From Nannochloropsis salina CCMP1776 (Eukaryota; Sar; Eustigmatophyceae; Eustigmatales; Monodopsidaceae): a stretch of DNA of 64,000 nt. Below, piece after piece: positions 44,991 to 55,446 of the stretch (the stretch's first letter is position 1; every line of letters begins with the position of its first letter). The translations under genes were made by a program, and so were the position numbers. A model generated the notes under the pieces. The model made no database searches. It was not told the DNA's origin and saw only the letters and a program-made list of their open reading frames with translations. The stretch covers positions 694,185 to 758,184 of the forward strand of contig SDOX01000009.1 in assembly GCA_004565275.1 (NCBI GenBank), in the 5' to 3' direction.

Positions 44991-46109
44991 TCAAGCTTTC
45001 ACCTTCCCAAACACCTTATCTCGCATCGCGCTGGATAAACCACCGGCACCTCTCCCTTCTCCCCCTCCCGCCCCGCCGCCGCCTCCCCCTTCCCTCCCCG
45101 TACTCACGCTCAGCGAGGTGGTGGACCCACTATAGCCCTCGCCCGCCGTCACCACGCTCTCCGAGTGGTCCTTCCAGACGAAGTCCGGGACCACCCCTGC
45201 CTCCATCCCTCCCTCCACCAGCCCCTCCTTCATCGCCTCCCGCAGCCTCTCCCGAATCTCGTCATTGACCCCCGCCTCCTTCGTTGACGTCCACAGCTCC
45301 AAACGGTACTCAGCCCGCTTGAACTTGCACTTGTCCACCACCCGCACCCCCGTGATCACGCTTCCATCCTCCAGCGTCTCCCCAATCAAGGCCAGGACGG
45401 TGCTCGTCCACATCCGGTCCAAGCTTGGCAGGTCGAAGTCTCGCCGGCACTCCCAATGCCCCCCCTTCAGGTTCAGTGCGTCTTCCCATTCTGGCTTCAC
45501 GCCCTGCGAGTGCATGCGAGGGATGGAAGGGACCGTTGCATGAGCTCAACGGCTGTAAGCACGCACTTGCGGGAGAGTAAAAGAGGAAGAGATGCCGACA
45601 TCCCTTGTTCCACGCGGCACGAGTAGCCCGACAAGGTAGGCCGAGTGTCCTCTTCCACTCGTGGCTGTCAAACGTACCTTCTTAAACAGTCCAAACGCCT
45701 CCAGGTTCTTTCCGTCCAGCTTACGTCTCGACAATTGTGCGGGCTGAGCCCCGGGGACCATTTCAGTGAAGACGTCGCTAGGCTTGGGTAGGTGGTGAAA
45801 GTAGGTCCAGAACCCTTCGACGGTCGAAAACTCGCACAACGCTTGGTACGCCTCCTTCCCGTAGCTCTCTAGAGCTTGTGTTACTGTCGGGTAATGAAGA
45901 TAAAGCTGCCATGGTTGCTGCAAGGGGTGGTCCTGCCCGTTAGTGCTACTAATGCTGCTGCTACTGCTGCTTGTTGTTCCATTGTCCATGACGTCGTCTG
46001 TACAAGTCCACGCAGCAGCACGGTCACAAATGCTCCCCACTTTGTCTGGCACCACACCTGGTAGCCTACGGTGGTCGGGAGGGTGCTCCAAAATGAAAAA
46101 CTGGCGCAT
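44991..46109 (-). CDS. eIF4E-family cap-binding protein, class II/III-like
   Basis: A translation initiation factor 4E relative that should bind the mRNA cap. Exon 1 is 46109-45678 (or from Met41 at 45989) and exon 2 begins at 45503 after a GTACGT-CAG intron, phase 0. HPLQQPWQLYLHYP is the start of the fold, STVEGFWTYFHHL the FW block, and GVKPEWEDALNLKGGHW contains the cap-stacking Trp of the second site (human W102) and its Glu. Aligned by eye, human W43 is kept but W46 and W56 both fall on Tyr, which places it near class III or II (4EHP-like). The 3' end is uncertain: a GTGAGT donor at 45107 with acceptor ending 45031 would stop soon in exon 3; without it the frame runs to 44991. Divergent from MPDU1 with a short shared promoter. 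Confidence 0.82.
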
Positions 46110-46400
46110 GGTATTGAGGACATGCTTTATTGGAGAGCTCGTCCTATCTTCTCAGTGACGATTGTTGCCACTCCCTTGAGCCCGGCCCGATTTCCGTGCA
46201 AATGACACCATCCGGCCTTGACCGGTGCGACACATGTGCCCTACCGTCTATGTTCATCCTACGTACACTCCGCAAAGGTCCTGCCTGGCCGCCTCAAGCC
46301 ATTTATTACGGTTTTTCCATCACTCGTCTCAGCCTCGCCAGTCTACAGCGGGGCCCTCGCCCAAGAATACACTCCGACTTGGAAGCGCCATCCAGCCCGT
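46110..46400. promoter_or_regulatory. Short bidirectional promoter, eIF4E / MPDU1
   Basis: Only about 290 bases separate the two divergent starts (410 if eIF4E starts at 45989). Both promoters must fit here. Confidence 0.5.
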
Positions 46401-47912
46401 ATGCACGGCCGCACACGGATGGTTTCTCTATCCGTGTGCGTACTGTGTCCGCTTCTTCTCCTGGTCGTCTTTCTGTCAAGTCTTGAAAGGATACAAGCAG
46501 CGCGTGGTCCCTCCAAAGCCCCGGACTTCAATTTTGTGGACGGGTAAGTCGTCCCAAAGGGGAAATGGGCATGCTGCCTGCAACTTGTCTGCGGTCGTAT
46601 GCTCCTTATGATGAGTGGCGTACCGCTATCGGCCGCGATCAAGGCAGGACATGGCATCGAAGAACGAGCATACCGCCAGAGGAAGTTATTTCCCTGACTT
46701 TCTCATATCCCTCTGCCGTATTCCCACTGCTCCTAGGCTCCAAACCCTCTTTTTCGCCCTTTGTTCCGGCGAGCTGCTCACACGTAGGGGTATGGAACAG
46801 CACCTGGACCTCATCTTGTCGTTTATCTCAATGGGACTCTCCATGGGGATTATTGCAGGCGCCTGCTTCCTGAAGATTCCTCAGCTCCTTACCATCTTGA
46901 AGCATCAGGTGAGGCAGGAGGTTGGGGAGGGCTGACAGGCTGCCAGATTTACTCGCATCTGCGTCTCAGGAACGCTCTTTTATCAATCTCCTAGCTCCCT
47001 TGCTTCATTCCGTGTCAGGCTCTCCCCTCCTCCCTCCCTCCCTTCGTCCCACCCTCATTCTCTTTCTCTTTCCCTCCCTCCTGTCCTCCCTCCGTTCCTC
47101 ACCCCTCTCCACCCCAGAGCGTGGCCGGCCTCTCCCCTTTGTCCATATATGCGGAAATCACAAGCGGCCTGGGGATGGTCCTATATAACCTGCACGCGAA
47201 TACTCCGTTCCTTTACTACGGAGAGACCGTCGCCGTCCTCTTACAGAACCTCCTCCTCCTCCTCCTCCTCTGGCGCTACGCCTCCCCTCCAACTTCCCTC
47301 TCCGACCGCCTCGTCCCTTCTGCCATTGTTCTTGCCTTGGGGACGGTGGGCTGGTCGCTCCCAGAACATAAGGAGTGGATCGTCCGGGCTACTCTGCCCC
47401 TGGTGGTCGCCATGCGTCTGCCACAGATCCTGACCAATTGGAGCAACCGGCACACAGGTAGGCCGGGAAAAGAGGCATGATGCTGCTGCCGGTTCCCTGA
47501 TTTTGGAGCGTTTGCGTCGGAACCTATGCTTCGAGATATCGTCGCCTGGGGTCAAGAGGAAGAGCCACGACGTGTCCTTCTTGTCCCACCGAGCCTCCTC
47601 CCTCCCTCCCTCCCTCCCTCTCTCTCTCTCTCAGGTCAACTCGCCGCGCTCACCGCCTTGATGGCTTTGGCTGGCTCCCTGGCAAGGCTCTTCACCACTC
47701 TGAAGGAGCTGGGGCCCAAGGACCCTCAACTACTCGTCTATGCCCTGAGTTTCTCCTTGAATGCCGTCGTGATGGCGCAGATCGTCTGGTACCGGCAAGC
47801 GACGGCCGAGGCCATGGAGAGCAAGGAGAGGAAGGGAGGGAGGGAGGGAGGGAAGGAGGGAGGAAGCCCGGTGCGGAGATCAGCGAGATTGGAGAAGAGG
47901 AAGGAAGCCTGA
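46401..47912 (+). CDS. MPDU1: MPDU1 / PQ-loop repeat protein
   Basis: Mannose-P-dolichol utilization defect 1 is an ER membrane PQ-loop protein needed for using dolichol-linked mannose and glucose in glycan assembly. Exons 46401-46543, 46680-46908, 47118-47457 and 47635-47912 join with GT-AG ends and matching phases to 329 residues. The N-terminus is a signal peptide (SVCVLCPLLLLVVFLSS). Two PQ-loops are visible: FLKIPQLLTIL (first) and MRLPQILTNW (second), with the glycine-rich GLSMGIIAGA before the first and NRHTGQLAALTALMALAGSLARLFTTL after the second, as in animal MPDU1. The tail is a Lys/Arg/Gly-rich segment. All introns contain CCCT-rich tracts. Confidence 0.87.
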
Positions 47913-48857
47913 GGCGGGTGTACCTGGAGACGGCGAAGGAAGTGCTCATCCCGCAAGAAGGGAAAATAGACGATTGTGGACCGAGCGAGAGGGAAAGGAA
48001 GGAGAGGGACATGTGGATGAATCCTCTTCCAGGCAATGTCTTCCTGTGACGAAAGCTCCCGTTAGCACCCTCCCCCCAACCGGAAACCTGTCAAACCAGT
48101 CCTCTACCCCTGACCCTCCCCCCTCCAAAAGGCCAAACAAACGCCTTGTATGCCTGCATATTCCTCGTTGACCTGCTTGTTTGATTGGCGTCTTTGCTTT
48201 TTTGCCTGTCAACACGCCTTCTAGGCGCACAGAAAGGAGTGTGTCGGGGGGTATGCCGGGTATCCTTTTGCAGACGAAGAGGCGTATTCCACTCGAGGAC
48301 GGGGACCAAGACCACCGAGCCCTCACCCTCCTCCTCCAAGAGTAGGAAAAGGGAAATCTCGGGAAGGAGAAGTGTTCGCTTCGGTCCACAGCCTGGCGGC
48401 AGACGGGGCCACCCACGACCAAGGGAACAGAGACGAGAGACCTATGCCCTTCAAATACCCGGAAGAGTAACGAAAAAGCACACCGTCGAGCAACGCGAGC
48501 GGGGCGGTGCCCTGCAAATACATCCCATGTGTTGTTCTCTCTTTCGGTCGATCCTCCTGCGCATGGCGTTGCTCTCTGCCAGCATCTTCCCGCCTATCCT
48601 CCTGTCAAGCTCGTTCCCCTCCACTGTGGGGACGACGATTCCTCCTTTACGCCACGGCGTCAGACCAGCCGTCCTGGACTGCATCCAACCGAAGGTTTCG
48701 CCACCCTATGCTCGCCACAACACAGTACCCGTCTACCGCATTCCTTCACCTCCTCCATCCAAGATCAACCAGCTTTCCCCCTATCCGTAAGAACATATGC
48801 CCACTCGATCCAACGCACCTTCCCTCCTCCCCTACCTCCTTTCCCCCCTGCCTTCCC
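47913..48857. other. Intergenic, convergent
   Basis: It lies between MPDU1 (+) and the carbonic anhydrase (-). The ORFs in it have no family resemblance. Expected content is 3' untranslated sequence of both genes. Confidence 0.5.
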
Positions 48858-51016
48858 TCACTTCTTGTTGGGCGTCTTACCCTCCTCATCCAGGGCCTTC
48901 TTCATGAAGATACCTGTCCCACGGAGCGAGATGAGCGATCCAGCAAGCACCCTCCGACCTCCCCTCCCGCCGTCCCCCTTCCCTCCCTCTCTTCTCTAAC
49001 CTGAATTTTTGAAATCGTACAACTTGTAGATAGCCAGATTTTTCTTGACCTGGTGGAAAGAGATACAGGGGGGAGGGGGAGGAGGGTGGAAAGGCATGCG
49101 CGCGTCAGTGGAGAAGGAGGGGAAAACCCTTGCCCTCCCTCCCTCCCTCCCTCCCTCCCCATACACTTTCGGCGGCTCTTCTCCTTCTTCCCCCTCCACG
49201 GTTCGAGATATAGCTACTCCCCACTCCATCCCTCCCTGTCTCCCTCCTTCGCTCCTTCCCTCCCTCCTTTCCTCCCTCTCTCCCTCCCTCTCTCCCTCCC
49301 TCCCTCTCTCCCTCCCTCCCTCTCTCCCTCCCTCCCTCCCACCTCTGTCCTGAAGTCAATGGCCAGCTTTCGAAGCAGCCCCTCTCCCACGTCGTAGACA
49401 AAGCCATGGATTCGGGGAATGCCGGCCTCTACTTGCTTCCGCTGGGGAGGGGAGGGAGGGAGGGACAGGAGGGAGGGAAGGAGGGAAGGAGGGAGGGAGG
49501 AGGGAGGGAAGGGAGGNNNNNNNNNNNNNNNNNNNNNNNNNNNNNNNNNNNNNNNNNNNNNNNNNNNNNNNNNNNNNNNNNNNNNNNNNNNNNNNNNNNN
49601 NNNNNNNNNNNNNNNNGGGATGTGGAGGTGGAGAGAAGGGAAGGAACAGGAAGGAGGGAGTCAGATATCCAGGGAGAGAGGGAGGGAGGGAGGGAGGGAG
49701 GGAGGGTTACATTGGTAGTGGCCGACGACGAAGATGTCCTTGACCTCGAGCACATGGACCGCGTACTCCAACACGGCAAGGAGGGACATGTCCGTGTTCA
49801 CCACCAGGTTCGCGATATTCCGCGCCACGAAGACTGAGGGACAGTGCCGACAGGGGGGAGACAGGTCAGCCTTGGTATCGGACGGAGGCCATCCCTCCCT
49901 CCCTCCCTCCCTCCCCCGTGGCCCCCTCACCTTCTCCTGCCTTGAGCCCCATGATCTCCTGCGCGGGGACGCGAGAATCAGAGCATCCGATGTAAAGGTA
50001 CTCTGGTTTCTGTCAAATAGACAGGAAGTGGGTAAAGGAAAGAAAGATGGGAGGAAGGGTGAGGAGGGAGGGAGGGAGGGAAAGAGAGGCCGCCAAGGCT
50101 AGCCAGGCCTGTGAGGTGCTTAGATGATATTCTGGCACCCCTGGCTTCGGGTCCTGAGGAAGGCCTATGGACGCTTCCAGCGCAAACGTCGAGGCTCTCT
50201 TGACTGGCCCCTACCTGGCCATGTTTGAGCTTCTTGAAGAAATCAGGGTCGTCCTTGAGGGCATTTTCCACCCACCGCTTGTTGTTTTCAAAAATGTGAC
50301 TGAGTTCGGCATCCTGTCCACAATGGGAGGGAAAGGGGGGGGGCTGGCTGAGCACCTCTGACACGCCTAGGAGGCGCCTACTCCCTAGTCGCGAGGTACC
50401 CATGTCCAAGCACCCGGTGTCGCTCTTCTCCTTTTCATGCCTCTCGATCCGTTCCCCAGTACCTTTGATAGTTTGTTTGCCCTATCTCCTTCCAGCGTCC
50501 GGTACTCTTTCTCCCGACCCCCCTCTTTATCCTCGCACGTATTATCCCCCTCGCGTACCTCCCATATCGGATGATGTTTGTGAGACCGAACCGGCAGGGC
50601 CCACGGGCTGTTGATGGAAGTCTTCCTATTGTTTAGGGTGCGAGTCCCATGCGCGAAGGCTTGGCACTGAAAAAGGAAGAGAAAGAATGTACGCGTGGGA
50701 GTACGAGGGGTTTGTCCAGGGTAGAAGTTGAGGGAGAGGAGTCATGACGCGATGGCGTGAGTGGTTGAATCCAGCACGTAGAGAGTTGAGACCACGCAGT
50801 GAAAATGCGGGGGAGCTTTCAGCAATCTACGGGAGACTGATCGACTGCTTTGTGTCGTTTGTTTTGTGGCATGGCGAGAGTCTCCAATCCTATCCGCAGA
50901 CCCTGAGCTCCTGATTCGGACACAGGACATACCTGAAGGGCTAAGGGCATTGCGATGCAAGCCGCGGTCGCACGGCGGCAGAAAGGGGTTAGCCCCGAGA
51001 GCATAGGAATGCGCAT
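48858..51016 (-). CDS. Plastid beta-carbonic anhydrase, one exon hidden by the gap
   Basis: Beta-type carbonic anhydrase, the zinc enzyme interconverting CO2 and bicarbonate; in an alga it likely serves carbon concentration. Exons found on the minus strand: 51016-50933, 50666-50559, 50313-50215, 50009-49931, 49833-49711, then (after the N gap) 49441-49343, 49049-49001, 48913-48858. Phases match wherever both sides are visible. Signature blocks are [26 protein letters not shown] (zinc Cys and the Asp-Arg pair), [20 protein letters not shown] with the zinc His and the first base of the second zinc Cys codon, and [15 protein letters not shown]. The exon carrying the end of that Cys codon and the following helices is missing, so it should lie in the gap. 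The first exon plus CQAFAHG looks like a signal peptide and plastid transit start. Confidence 0.84.
49138..49345 (+). repeat. (CCCT)n arrays in carbonic anhydrase introns
   Basis: CCCTCCCT-type arrays at 49138-49160 and 49250-49340, broken by CTCT. On the opposite strand this is (GGGA)n. Similar arrays occur near 18957, 27612, 41817, 47601, 49678, 49891, 50063, 59071, 59964, 63380 and 63970. Confidence 0.85.
49517..49616. other. Assembly gap (100 N)
   Basis: Exactly 100 N flanked by GGGA-rich repeat. The true length is unknown. It hides at least one carbonic anhydrase exon. Confidence 0.99.
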
Positions 51017-51593
51017 TGTAATTTCCCTGTGAGTGCGCGTGTATGTGAGAGAAAGAGGAAGTAAGCCAGTCGAAAGACTAGTTGCACTCGCTATGCATGG
51101 GCAGGTGGACAGCGAGAGCGGCGAGCCGTCCTCACGAAACTGAAGCTGTCAAATAACACATGCGCGGACGGTTAGCCGCCTTTAATTCATGTCATACCGA
51201 GACTCTGCCTGAGTGTCGGTCATCAGCTTTGAAGATTTCGATATTGTGTTTCAAAATAGCAAAGTGTGCGGCACACGGGTCTCGGTATGGTCTCCGTGCT
51301 GAGACATCCGGGTCGTTTTTGCCCGGATACCTCAACTAACAAGGAAAAATGGAACCAACTTGGATGAAACACTTGCTGATGACTATATTTATTTTAATTA
51401 TTCTCTGATGTCTGTGAATTTCTAAGAAATGAGAAAATTGGAAGTCTCATGTATTGTCATCAAGGATTGAAGCAGCCTTTGCATTTGCTAGTATTTGTCT
51501 GGTGTTGATTTAAGCTCTTTCAGCCGTTCCTGACCTCGCAGATCTCATATTACGCCCTAATCCCGACGCATTTCATTCCGTCACATTATTCTT
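51017..51593. other. Intergenic between two minus-strand genes
   Basis: It should contain the carbonic anhydrase promoter and the 3' untranslated sequence of the Sec14-like gene. No gene seen. Confidence 0.5.
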
Positions 51594-52546
51594 CTATTCT
51601 TCCATATCCTTCTCTTTTAGTTCTCCGCCAAGAGAGGCCAACAACTGGTCAAGTGCTATGTACGGCGCAAAGCCTTGTGGATCCGAAACCAAAACCAAGC
51701 GTCGTTGCACGTGACTGTGGACAAAATGGCGCAGCATTGACCAAAGAACCCGCGTCATGGTGGTTGCTGGATAAAGAATGACTTGGAAAAGTTTCATGGG
51801 ATAGAGCACTCCAAATATATTGAAAAAGGCCTTGTACAACTCCAAGTCTTGATTGAATAAGCTCGCCCCTCGTCGGTCAATGACCAGCGTAATGCGGTAA
51901 TTACTTCCCCCCATCCGCGCAACCAAGGACTCGGACGCATACACTACTGTTTGTACGTATTGTTCGATAACACGATTCTTTCGATCATGTCCTTGCAATC
52001 GGAAATACGCAATAGGGCGTCCCGCACGGTCTTTCCCTTGGAAGAAAAACAAACGCTTGCGCAACGGAGCAAGAACAGTGCCTCGATCAATCGGTAGGTG
52101 TGTTCGTCGCCACTCTAGGCATTTTTCGATACGTTCCGCCGCTTTTCCAGTATCGCCATGGACGTAGATAAGAAAATTGCGCAAGTCATGTTCCGGAAGA
52201 CCATTCTCACCAGAGTAGGACTCCTGGAAAAGACAGAATAGAAGTTGTATGATTATTCTCTATACCTCTCAAATTATAAAATGAATAATAACTTTCACCC
52301 ACTCACTTTCAATAACTCCAATTGATCTTGCCAAGCCACATTCCATTGCTCCTCTGGTAAGAGGTCTGAATCGTCAAGTGCATTTGACGGAGAAACGACA
52401 TATGTTTTGTCAAAGCTTTCCTTATCATCAGCAATGCAAAGAGCTCGTGCTTTTGCCCCTAACTCCTCCTCGTTTGCAGGTATCGCAGTGCTTAGCATGA
52501 CGTTGTCTTCAGGATGCTTGCTCAAGTGATTACCAATTGCCACCAT
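51594..52546 (-). CDS. CRAL-TRIO (Sec14-like) lipid-binding protein
   Basis: A 289-residue lipid-transfer type protein. Exons are 52546-52307 and 52223-51594, joined at AAA/GTGAGT and TTCCAG/GAG in phase 0. Exon 1 has a helical stretch EEQWNVAWQDQLELLK. Exon 2 begins with the CRAL-TRIO N-terminal helix pattern (LRNFLIYVHGDTGKA, CLEWRRTHLP) and then the lipid-binding fold: RPIAYFRLQGHD, YRITLVIDRRGASL and VLYPMKLFQVILYPATT. The last is the usual YP-x4-x-x-I-L-x-N/P block. Proteins of this family bind phosphoinositides, tocopherol or other lipids in the cytosol; the ligand cannot be read here. A short C-terminal tail ends Lys-Asp-Met-Glu-Glu. Confidence 0.85.
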
Positions 52547-53289
52547 TCTCGGTTGCGAGGAATATTTTCAGCCTGATGTATCTGGAAAGACCATCATCAT
52601 TGAGTCGACAAGCAACTTACACTTGAGTACATGGTCTCAATGTATCTTCGTATGCACGGCCTATACATTGCATATTCTTATTTGATTGAGCACGTGATTT
52701 CATTAGAAATAACGATCACAGGCCTTAGAAGTCTACAAAATGTTGATCGCTTCGACTCAAAATTTTGAATGAAGTTCTTACCCTGACCATAATTCGTAGT
52801 GTTGAAAAAGTATTCCCGCAAGAATGTCTTGTGGAATTGAAACACTTGTCGTTTTTCCAGATTTGAACCCAAAACGTAAAAGCATTTTATTGTCATACTT
52901 TGCTATCGTCCTGCGCCATGTTATTTCTGAAGCCAATGCAAAGTGCTACCCCGGATCATCTAACGGTTCATCCAATCTATAACGGCAACTTGAAATTTTA
53001 AACGAGTCCAATTTCGTCGAAACTCGTGTCGTAGATGCGTGCATCCTTCTCGGCCGTCGTTTGCCTCAGCGTTGTATTTTTTATGTTATTTATGTTACGT
53101 CAAAATAATATGTCATCAAGAATGCAAAAGTGTGCCGAGTTTCTCCCATCTTGACCTGAGCATGAGCTCTGCTATCCTTTGACCAACTTGAGAGCCATTT
53201 CCGTTCTCCTACTGACCATCTGGCTCATGTCACGATCCTTACGAAAAATCTCAACTACTCTTCATTTGCTTTATCCAAAATGAAAAGGT
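52547..53289. promoter_or_regulatory. Shared upstream region of Sec14-like and beta-propeller genes
   Basis: Divergent, AT-rich. It should hold both promoters. No gene recognised. Confidence 0.45.
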
Positions 53290-55446
53290 ATGCCATTTTC
53301 GACGCCTGCATCCAATACGGACGGTGGTGTTCAAGGTTCTTCATCACATATCAAGAAGGCCGTGTCCGCCACGCCGCCGGCGCTGGTTGAAGTGCTAACA
53401 TCCGGCCAGGCTATCGAGGAGGGTGTGGTAGAAAAGGCTGAAGATTTGCTTGAGCGTGACGTTTTCCATGATCGCGATGATGTGGGCGCTACTCTCGATC
53501 TGTCGCCTTGGCCCATTGTGCACGGGACGCGGGGCTCGGCTGACCACACATCCATGAAACAACCTCACGGAGAACACACACAGCGCTTCTACCTGTACAA
53601 TTCTCAGCGTATCCATGATGAGGAGGAAGCGAACGGGTTGTACATGGGTCAACTACTGGCGCAGAATGTGGGAAGTGGCCCGGGGACGCAGCCAGCGGGT
53701 CAGGACGCACCGAGCTTCTTCGAGGAAGCAGGGGCTCTGATAGATTTCAACATTGACGACGCCAACGCCGTCTCGGTGATTACAGAGCGGGTGTCAGACA
53801 CAGAAACACGTCTGTGGACTTCCACCATTGGCAACATTGTGGTATTCCGGCAGGTTCAAAACGCGCCGGGTTTACAACGGCTTGCAACCTACGACCACGG
53901 GCAAAATAAGAGGTTCCACGGTTCTTACGCCTTTGTGGCCTCCAATGGAACTGCAAACGCATTTTTTACGACGATGGAAGACAAGGTGGCACGCTTTGTA
54001 TTGAAAGGCAACGATCAAGAAGGTTGGACGATCGTGCGAGTGAGTGAGTTGGCATTGCCATCGCAGTCACCTCTGGCGTCTTTGGCTCAAGGCACACATA
54101 CCCAGGAGAAGAAAGACCATTTGGTAGGACTGACGCTCCTGGAGGATGGAACCATCGTCAGTGGCTCGAAAGGGGGCGTGATCATGGCATCGCGTTTGAA
54201 TGAGGCGGGGGAGGTTGTCTACAAAGATCACCTGTCCCTGAACGACTACGCCGAAGGAGGTCCCGCGTGGGTGTCCAACTCCATCTCCTCCACCGGCCAA
54301 TCCATCTTCGTCGTGACCCACCGGGAACTCATGTGCCTGGATTACGATCCTTCCTCCAAGAAGCTAGCCTTCAAGTGGACGGCCTTGTATCAGCCCAACC
54401 CTGCCGTTGCCGATGCCTGGTTTGTGGGCCGGCTGGGACCCGGGTCTGGCTCCACCCCCTCAGTGACCTCGTGCAATGGCCAAGAGCTGGTGGTGATTAC
54501 CGACGGCGTCTCTCCCATGAATTTGTTGTGGTACGACGCGCGCACGGGTGCCTTGGTGGCCAAGCGAAAGGTGCAATTCGGGGCCGATCCGGAGGGGGAA
54601 GCACCTACGACCAGCGAGCAATCCGTCGCAGTGGACGGATGTAAGGCCTTTGTCGTGCAGAACTACATGGGGGAGGATCGATTGTCGGACGACGTGACCT
54701 GCATTTCGGCCACCCGGCCGGGGAGCAGTCTGCGCCGTCGACTGGGCGACTATTGCCTGTCCCGCAAGGACCCGAACCACCCAAAAGACCTTTTCCCTGT
54801 GCGGGCGTGTCCGATTGCCTTTGGGTGCTCGGCTTATGGTGCAGCCCTTTATGAGCTGGTGGGAGCAGAGTCTTCCGATGTCCGCCGTGTATGGGCCCGG
54901 GATGACGTGAGTTGTGGGACGTCGATACCGTTGCTGTCCACCCACCCCGAGAGCCGCATGGCCTACTGCGTGGGATTCAAGAAAGGCAGCTACCAATGGT
55001 CGCTGTTGGGGATGGATTTGGACACAGGGGTGGACAGGACGCATTTGCAATTCTACGAAACGAATTGGGCGTTGAACGCGCTGGCCAACCCTTTCTACGC
55101 GGGCGTGGAGGCCACGGGGGAGAACACGATGACGATTGGGGCCATTGGCGGGGTCCTCCATCTTTCGCCCGAGACACCTGGGGGCAGCGTCGGGGTTTTT
55201 TCGACTCTTTCGTCCGACACGATGGGGGGCCCGACGGACGTCGGAGGGGGAGAGCTCCGATTAATTGTTAACAAGGGGAACGGGGAACGAGCCACGGGAT
55301 CGATGGCGGCCAGGATCCAGCACGCCGCGGTGGGCACACCGATCGAGACGAAGGCAAGCATTGCTGCAGTGGCTGTGGCATCTATGCTCGCGATTGCATT
55401 CTATCTGCGTAAACGTCTGGTAGCGTCACCCCGGATGCCCCGGTAG
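53290..55446 (+). CDS. Beta-propeller-like protein with C-terminal membrane anchor
   Basis: I do not recognise a named family. The 718-residue protein shows repeated beta-strand blocks of propeller type, e.g. TRLWTSTIGNIVVF, GTIVSGSKGGVIMA, QSIFVVTHRELMCLDYD, MNLLWYDARTGALVAKR and WSLLGMDLDTGVDR. These resemble PQQ/WD-like blades at roughly even spacing from about residue 140 to 640. Near the C-terminus SIAAVAVASMLAIAFYL is a single hydrophobic segment followed by RKRL, fitting a tail anchor or type I anchor. Seven cysteines cluster around residues 460-560 (VTCIS, DYCLS, RACPIAFGCSAY), suggesting an oxidising compartment, yet no clear signal peptide is seen at the ATG used (53290). A GTATGC right at the start could instead be a donor, so an upstream exon may exist. 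Confidence 0.6.
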   Translation: MPFSTPASNTDGGVQGSSSHIKKAVSATPPALVEVLTSGQAIEEGVVEKAEDLLERDVFHDRDDVGATLDLSPWPIVHGTRGSADHTSMKQPHGEHTQRFYLYNSQRIHDEEEANGLYMGQLLAQNVGSGPGTQPAGQDAPSFFEEAGALIDFNIDDANAVSVITERVSDTETRLWTSTIGNIVVFRQVQNAPGLQRLATYDHGQNKRFHGSYAFVASNGTANAFFTTMEDKVARFVLKGNDQEGWTIVRVSELALPSQSPLASLAQGTHTQEKKDHLVGLTLLEDGTIVSGSKGGVIMASRLNEAGEVVYKDHLSLNDYAEGGPAWVSNSISSTGQSIFVVTHRELMCLDYDPSSKKLAFKWTALYQPNPAVADAWFVGRLGPGSGSTPSVTSCNGQELVVITDGVSPMNLLWYDARTGALVAKRKVQFGADPEGEAPTTSEQSVAVDGCKAFVVQNYMGEDRLSDDVTCISATRPGSSLRRRLGDYCLSRKDPNHPKDLFPVRACPIAFGCSAYGAALYELVGAESSDVRRVWARDDVSCGTSIPLLSTHPESRMAYCVGFKKGSYQWSLLGMDLDTGVDRTHLQFYETNWALNALANPFYAGVEATGENTMTIGAIGGVLHLSPETPGGSVGVFSTLSSDTMGGPTDVGGGELRLIVNKGNGERATGSMAARIQHAAVGTPIETKASIAAVAVASMLAIAFYLRKRLVASPRMPR

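Noticed and set aside
50314-50409. Local ATG as the carbonic anhydrase start (MDMGTSRLG...)
   Set aside because: The stretch before GATGCCGAA is a pyrimidine tract ending in ACAG, so it is intron. Two upstream exons splice in phase.
52850-52880. tRNA T-arm-like sequence on the minus strand
   Set aside because: GGGTTCAAATCT is present, but no acceptor stem, D-arm or anticodon arm can be drawn around it.
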